A DNA stretch of 64,000 bases from Microcebus murinus (taxonomy: Eukaryota; Chordata; Mammalia; Primates; Cheirogaleidae), in assembly GCF_040939455.1 (NCBI RefSeq), contig NC_134106.1, positions 73,849,001-73,913,000 on the forward strand. Reading direction: 5' to 3'. Of the stretch, positions 54,155 to 64,000 are shown in pieces. Position numbers and translations under genes: made by a program. The notes under the pieces are model-generated. The model searched no databases and was not told where the DNA came from. It saw only the letters and a list, made by a program, of their open reading frames with translations. How positions within the stretch are numbered: the stretch's first letter is position 1; each line of letters starts with the position of its first letter.

Positions 54155-54470
54155 GGCCTAGTGGCTCACACCTGTAATCCCAGCACTATGTGAGGCCAAG
54201 GAGGGAGGAGTTTGAAACCAGGCTGGACAACATGGTGAGAATCTGTCTCTACAGAAAATTAAAAAATTAGCCAGGCGTGGTGGCATGCACCCACAGCCCC
54301 AGCTACTCAGGAGACTGAGACGGAAGGATTGCTTGAGCCTAGGAATTAAAAGTTACAGGGAGCTATGATTGGGCCATGGCACTCTAACCTGGTCAACAGA
54401 GTAAGACTCTTTTTCTGAAAACAGAAAAAAAGAAAAAGAAATTAAAAATTAAAAAAAGAAAGAAAAGGCA
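54155..54470 (+). mobile_element. Old Alu
   Basis: 'agtggctcacacctgtaatc' with 'gtggtggcatgcacccacag' and 'gctatgattgggccatggca'. Diverged. Confidence 0.88.
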
Positions 54471-54475
54471 AGATC

Positions 54476-54742
54476 AGCAGTAGCAGTGGCTCACACCAGC
54501 ATTTTGAAAGACCAAGGCAGGAGGATGGCTCAAGGCCAAGAGTTCAAGATCAACCTGGGCAATATAGTAAGACCGCATCTCTACAAAAAATAAAAAATAA
54601 ATTAGCCAGGAGTGGTAGCATGTGTCCACAATCCTAGCTACTTGAGAAGCTGAGATGGAGGATCCCTTGAACCCAATTCAATGCTGCAGTGAGCTATGAT
54701 TGTGCACTCCAACCTGGGCAACAGAGCAAGACCCTGTCAAAA
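54476..54742 (+). mobile_element. Old Alu
   Basis: 'gcagtggctcacaccagcat' to 'agagcaagaccctgtcaaaa', directly followed by a purine tract that may have grown from its A tail. Confidence 0.88.
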
Positions 54743-54948
54743 AAGGGAAGGGGAGAGAAAGGGGGAGGGGGAGGAGGAGGGAGGAGGATGCAAGGGGAGG
54801 GGGGAGGGGAGGAAAGGGGAGGGGAGGGAAGCGGAGGGAGAAGAGGGGAGAGGAAGAGAGGATAGGGGAGGAGAGGGTAAGGGAAAAAGGAAAGGAAAGG
54901 AGGGGAAAGGAAGGAGAGAAAGAAAAGAAAGAAAACATCTCTGCCAAA
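54743..54948 (+). repeat. About 200-bp polypurine (G/A) tract
   Basis: Almost pure G+A in GGGGA/GGAAGG-type units, broken by only a few pyrimidines ('gatgcaagg', 'agcgg'). Confidence 0.95.
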
Positions 54949-54949
54949 A

Positions 54950-55770
54950 AAAAAAAGCCAGGTTTCTCACCAGCATGGGGCCCCACCCCATGGCACACAT
55001 GACTAGAGGTGGAAATACAAACTCCTCTCTGGTCACTTCCTAGCTCTAGGGGCTCTTCTTCCCAAGGTCTAGTTGATCTTCCTAGAGAAACACATCCCTG
55101 GTCTAAGTATTTTCTCAGCTGTCCTCAGCCAAGAGAAAATGTTGGGGAGGATACTATTCTCCACTTAATCACAAGGCTCTACAAGGGTCTGGGCTTGTAT
55201 GAGGTCACACAGCAAGAGGGTAACCCAGTACCAGAACTCAGAAGACTACCACCTCCTTCCCTCAAAAAGTTAAAGCTAGTTTCAGCCAGCCCCAAAGGCT
55301 ACAACTAATGTCCATCTCAGCTCACTTATAGCACTGGGCAAGAACAGTTCTCCAGGCCTGTTTCATCATCTATAAAATCAGAATAAGGTCTACCACAAAA
55401 AGTTGTATTAAATATATATATATAAAGCTTAGTACAGGGTCTGACATGAAATGGCAAACATCTATGAAGAACTCTTCAATGAGATCACTGACAACGGGCT
55501 CCAATGGCATGTACCCAATGGCATCGAACCTCTCAGGCACAAGCCAGACTAGGCACTGACTTATCCTGTTCATCTCAATGCTGGTTTCAGTAAAAACACT
55601 CAAAAAACTCATCCCACTCTCTCAGGATAGTAACCTTCAACCTAGTTCGTCAAGAAATGCTCTTTTCATTAAAAAGGGCAAAAGAGATAATGAGTTAGTA
55701 CAGAACCACCCAACACTGAGAATTTTTAAATGAAGCTCAGCTATACACACACATCACTCATTTTTGCTTT
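54950..55770. other. Intergenic, nothing recognised
   Basis: Unique-looking; no gene seen. Confidence 0.4.
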
Positions 55771-55780
55771 CCTTGTGCAG

Positions 55781-56177
55781 CTGACCCTTGAACATGGATT
55801 TGAATTGTGCAAGTCCATAATGAAGATTTTCTTCCACCTCTGCCACCCTCAAGACCAACCCTTCCTCTTCTTCCTTTGGCTACTCAATGTGAAGACAATG
55901 ATGGAGGCCTTTATGATGATTCGCTTCCACTTAATGGATAGTAAATATAGTTTCCTTTATGATTTTCTTAACATTTTGTTTTCTCTACCTTAGTTTATTG
56001 TAAGAATATAGCATATGATACACATACAAAATATGTGTTGATGATTTATGGGATTGGTAAGGCTTCTGGCCAACAGTAGCTACTAGTTAAGTTTTGGGGA
56101 GTTATTCATGACTTTTCAATCGCATGTGGGGGGAGTCAGCATGCCTAATGCCTGTGTTCTTCAAGGGTCAACTGTAA
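55781..56177. mobile_element. Tigger-type internally deleted element
   Basis: The ends 'cagctgacccttgaacatgg' and 'cttcaagggtcaactgta' are inverted. Inside are 'acatacaaaatatgtgttga' and a broken acidic transposase C-terminal stretch (about 55865-55940). This is a common ancient mammalian element. Confidence 0.8.
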
Positions 56178-56519
56178 TATCAAAGCTGGAAACAATGTTT
56201 GTAAAAGTTATAGTAAAATAGAACAGTTCATTCAAACAGGAAAACTTTGGCTGTTAAAAACCACGAGTAGGTCTATGTATACTAACACGAAAATGTCTAG
56301 GCTATGCTATTAAAAAAGATAATGCCAAATTGCTACAATAGTCCCTATAGAGTAAAGTCTTGCACATTCTGGGGTCACAATAAACAAGGAGGGGTGGGCA
56401 AATTTAAGTTAGATAGTAGCTTTTACTTAAATTACTCATATTCTCCTAAGAATGACACAAAGCTAACTGATCAGGGGCCCAAATGATTTAAATATGAACA
56501 AAAACCATGAGAACAAATT

Positions 56520-57315
56520 TTCTAAAAACTGTAGGCTTTTTTATTCAGTTAAGAGGTAGACAGATGAACATGGAAGGCTGTCCATTTAACTTGCCCAAAG
56601 TTCAAATTCCACTTCATTCATCCATCCCACACTGCCAGAAATCTTAAAGAGTGAACCAAGGTTGCCAAAGGCCTTTTCTTACTTCTTTGCAGTATCTGTC
56701 AATGAATTACTTGCAAAGAAGTTACTACTAACTTAAATTTTCACTGTGTTCAAAGAACCTCATCCCTTTAAGAAGTTCCCACATATGCCAACAGAACCTG
56801 CCACTACAGACAGGAGAACAGAGTACCAATGACTCTATTATATAAGAGACTACAAGGGAAGCTTTAGTTACATTTTTTGTTGTTAAATCCCTGTGCATGT
56901 TAGGGCAGAAGCTGGTGAAACCAACAAAGCAAAGCACACTCTGTCAAATGGCTCTGCATGGTTGTTTAAAAAAAAAAAAAAAAAATCACAAGTTATCTTC
57001 AGAGACAACATTAAAACATAATGGAACTGAAGCCTGATACAAAAAGTAGAGAAATATGTACAGGAATTCACAGCCCAGAAGGAAAGGGGACCTTAGTAGG
57101 AACCAGTGGAAATGCTGGCTCTTTTACATAGCTAATTTTGAGACAAGTCATACTTAGCACAAAAGCAATTATAGCACAAGTAATACTTCCCTCCCCTAGC
57201 TCCCAAACTTTAAAGACTCTTGTCAGTCTTCAGTAACACTGTAGTCATTCTTCAAGGGAGCAGGAATGTGTAAGGTGGTCCCAAACATTGAAGCGAATTT
57301 TAATCTCAAACAGCT
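56520..57315 (-). other. SLC20A1: SLC20A1 3' UTR with poly(A) signal at 56540-56545
   Basis: It follows the TGA at 57316-57318 and matches the mammalian SLC20A1 3' UTR as I remember it, ending 'cttaactgaataaaaaagcc' on the coding strand. AATAAA reads at 56545-56540. The cleavage site is placed only approximately. An A-tract at 56969-56986 lies inside it. Confidence 0.85.
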
Positions 57316-63177
<5,862 letters not shown>

Positions 63178-64000
63178 CTAGGAGATAAAATGGTGCATCT
63201 TGAAAACCCCAGGGCAACAGCCCCTGCAATACTGTGTAAACCCTCCTCAGGGACTGAAAGTTTCCCCAAGCCAGCCCATCACCCTTGACAGGCACTGCCA
63301 GCTTTGTTTCCACAGGGTTTACTGTGCTAGTGGCTACATAAATTTGGGAGAAAGATTCAGTGATCACCTTAAACCCACACCAGCCTGGCCCATTTAAATA
63401 CCTGCTAGACTCAAGTGTCCTAAGTTTTTTCATATACTAGCTTTTTTTCCTTTCTTCACTTTAAAGGATAGTAAGAATCACTATACTCTGAGGACCTACA
63501 ACTATGAAAAAAACAGAAGCATTCCACTCCCCAGCTCCTGATCATAACTGCCTTATATACTATAGGTACAAATTTTAAAGTTAAAAAAAGCAAAGTGCCT
63601 CAGTAGTCACATTTGTCATGTTGATAGAATTCTATGGAAAAGGGGTAACATCCATTGTACTAGCCTTTAGTAAAATCCTTTAACAAGATCATCTCTTTGA
63701 AAGCATTATCAAACTAAGATACAGAAAACAAAAATATTATCTGTCAAAAGATAATAGTTTTAAAAAGTTTTGTCTTTCACAAAAGGAAAACTTTAGTGGT
63801 AATTGCATTAACAAGCCTTAAGAGACTTGCCCACTAACACTTTGCATATGGCTTAAGGATCAGTAATATCACTCATTATCTACTTGTCACTTACATACCA
63901 ATAGGATCCAAACTATCAGCCTAAAGACAGAAGAAAAGCACTGTACAACCCTATTTGAGTCTAAAACATGTTATAATGATCTGTAGTTGATCCAAAAATA
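63178..64000. other. SLC20A1 intron running off the window
   Basis: No further PiT-family exon is visible up to the right edge, so the upstream exons must lie beyond 64000. Confidence 0.75.

Noticed and set aside
54696..55043. Glu/Gly/Lys-rich open frames over the purine tract
   Set aside because: Stop-free only because a G+A tract cannot encode many stops. They begin inside an Alu.

Overview
The window is nuclear DNA from a primate, most likely a strepsirrhine (lemur-like) one. About 26 Alu copies are present. The young ones share a strepsirrhine-style right monomer: an AATTAATTGGCCAACTAATA linker followed by ATATATAGAAAAAATTAGCC, 'gtgagctaggctgacgcca' and 'cactcactctagcctgggc'. The two genes present match the human 2q14.1 order SLC20A1 - NT5DC4, seen here in reverse complement. 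There are no operons, CRISPR arrays or prokaryotic features.

Layout. (1) 0.78-8.02 kb, minus strand, GC-rich and compact: sixteen phase-compatible exons of NT5DC4, a cytosolic purine 5'-nucleotidase-like HAD protein. They give an open frame of 472 codons with all four HAD motifs. The first exon(s) and the last exon are not resolved. (2) 8-56.5 kb: about 48 kb of intergenic DNA built largely from Alus (some nested), old L1 fragments in both orientations, MIR/L2 pieces, hAT-Charlie and Tigger-like DNA transposon remnants, and one well-preserved 449-bp mariner/pogo-type element at 33.4 kb. I recognise no protein-coding gene here. (3) 56.5-63.2 kb, minus strand: the last six exons and 3' UTR of SLC20A1 (PiT-1), the sodium-dependent phosphate transporter. 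The upstream exons lie beyond the right edge.

The two genes are neighbours transcribed in the same direction (right to left) and have no evident functional link. SLC20A1 imports phosphate at the plasma membrane. NT5DC4 is predicted to be a cytosolic nucleotide phosphatase.

The most unusual non-genic signals are: a rearranged patch at 40.4-41.9 kb, where a MER20/L1 segment is partly duplicated and the pieces are joined by a 52-bp copy of sequence from 4 kb away; two small inverted-duplication hairpins in old L1s (23.9 and 25.5 kb); the 33.4-kb mariner/pogo-type element; and a long (CA)n tract directly upstream of an in-frame 54-nt NT5DC4 exon. No undescribed multi-gene system was found.
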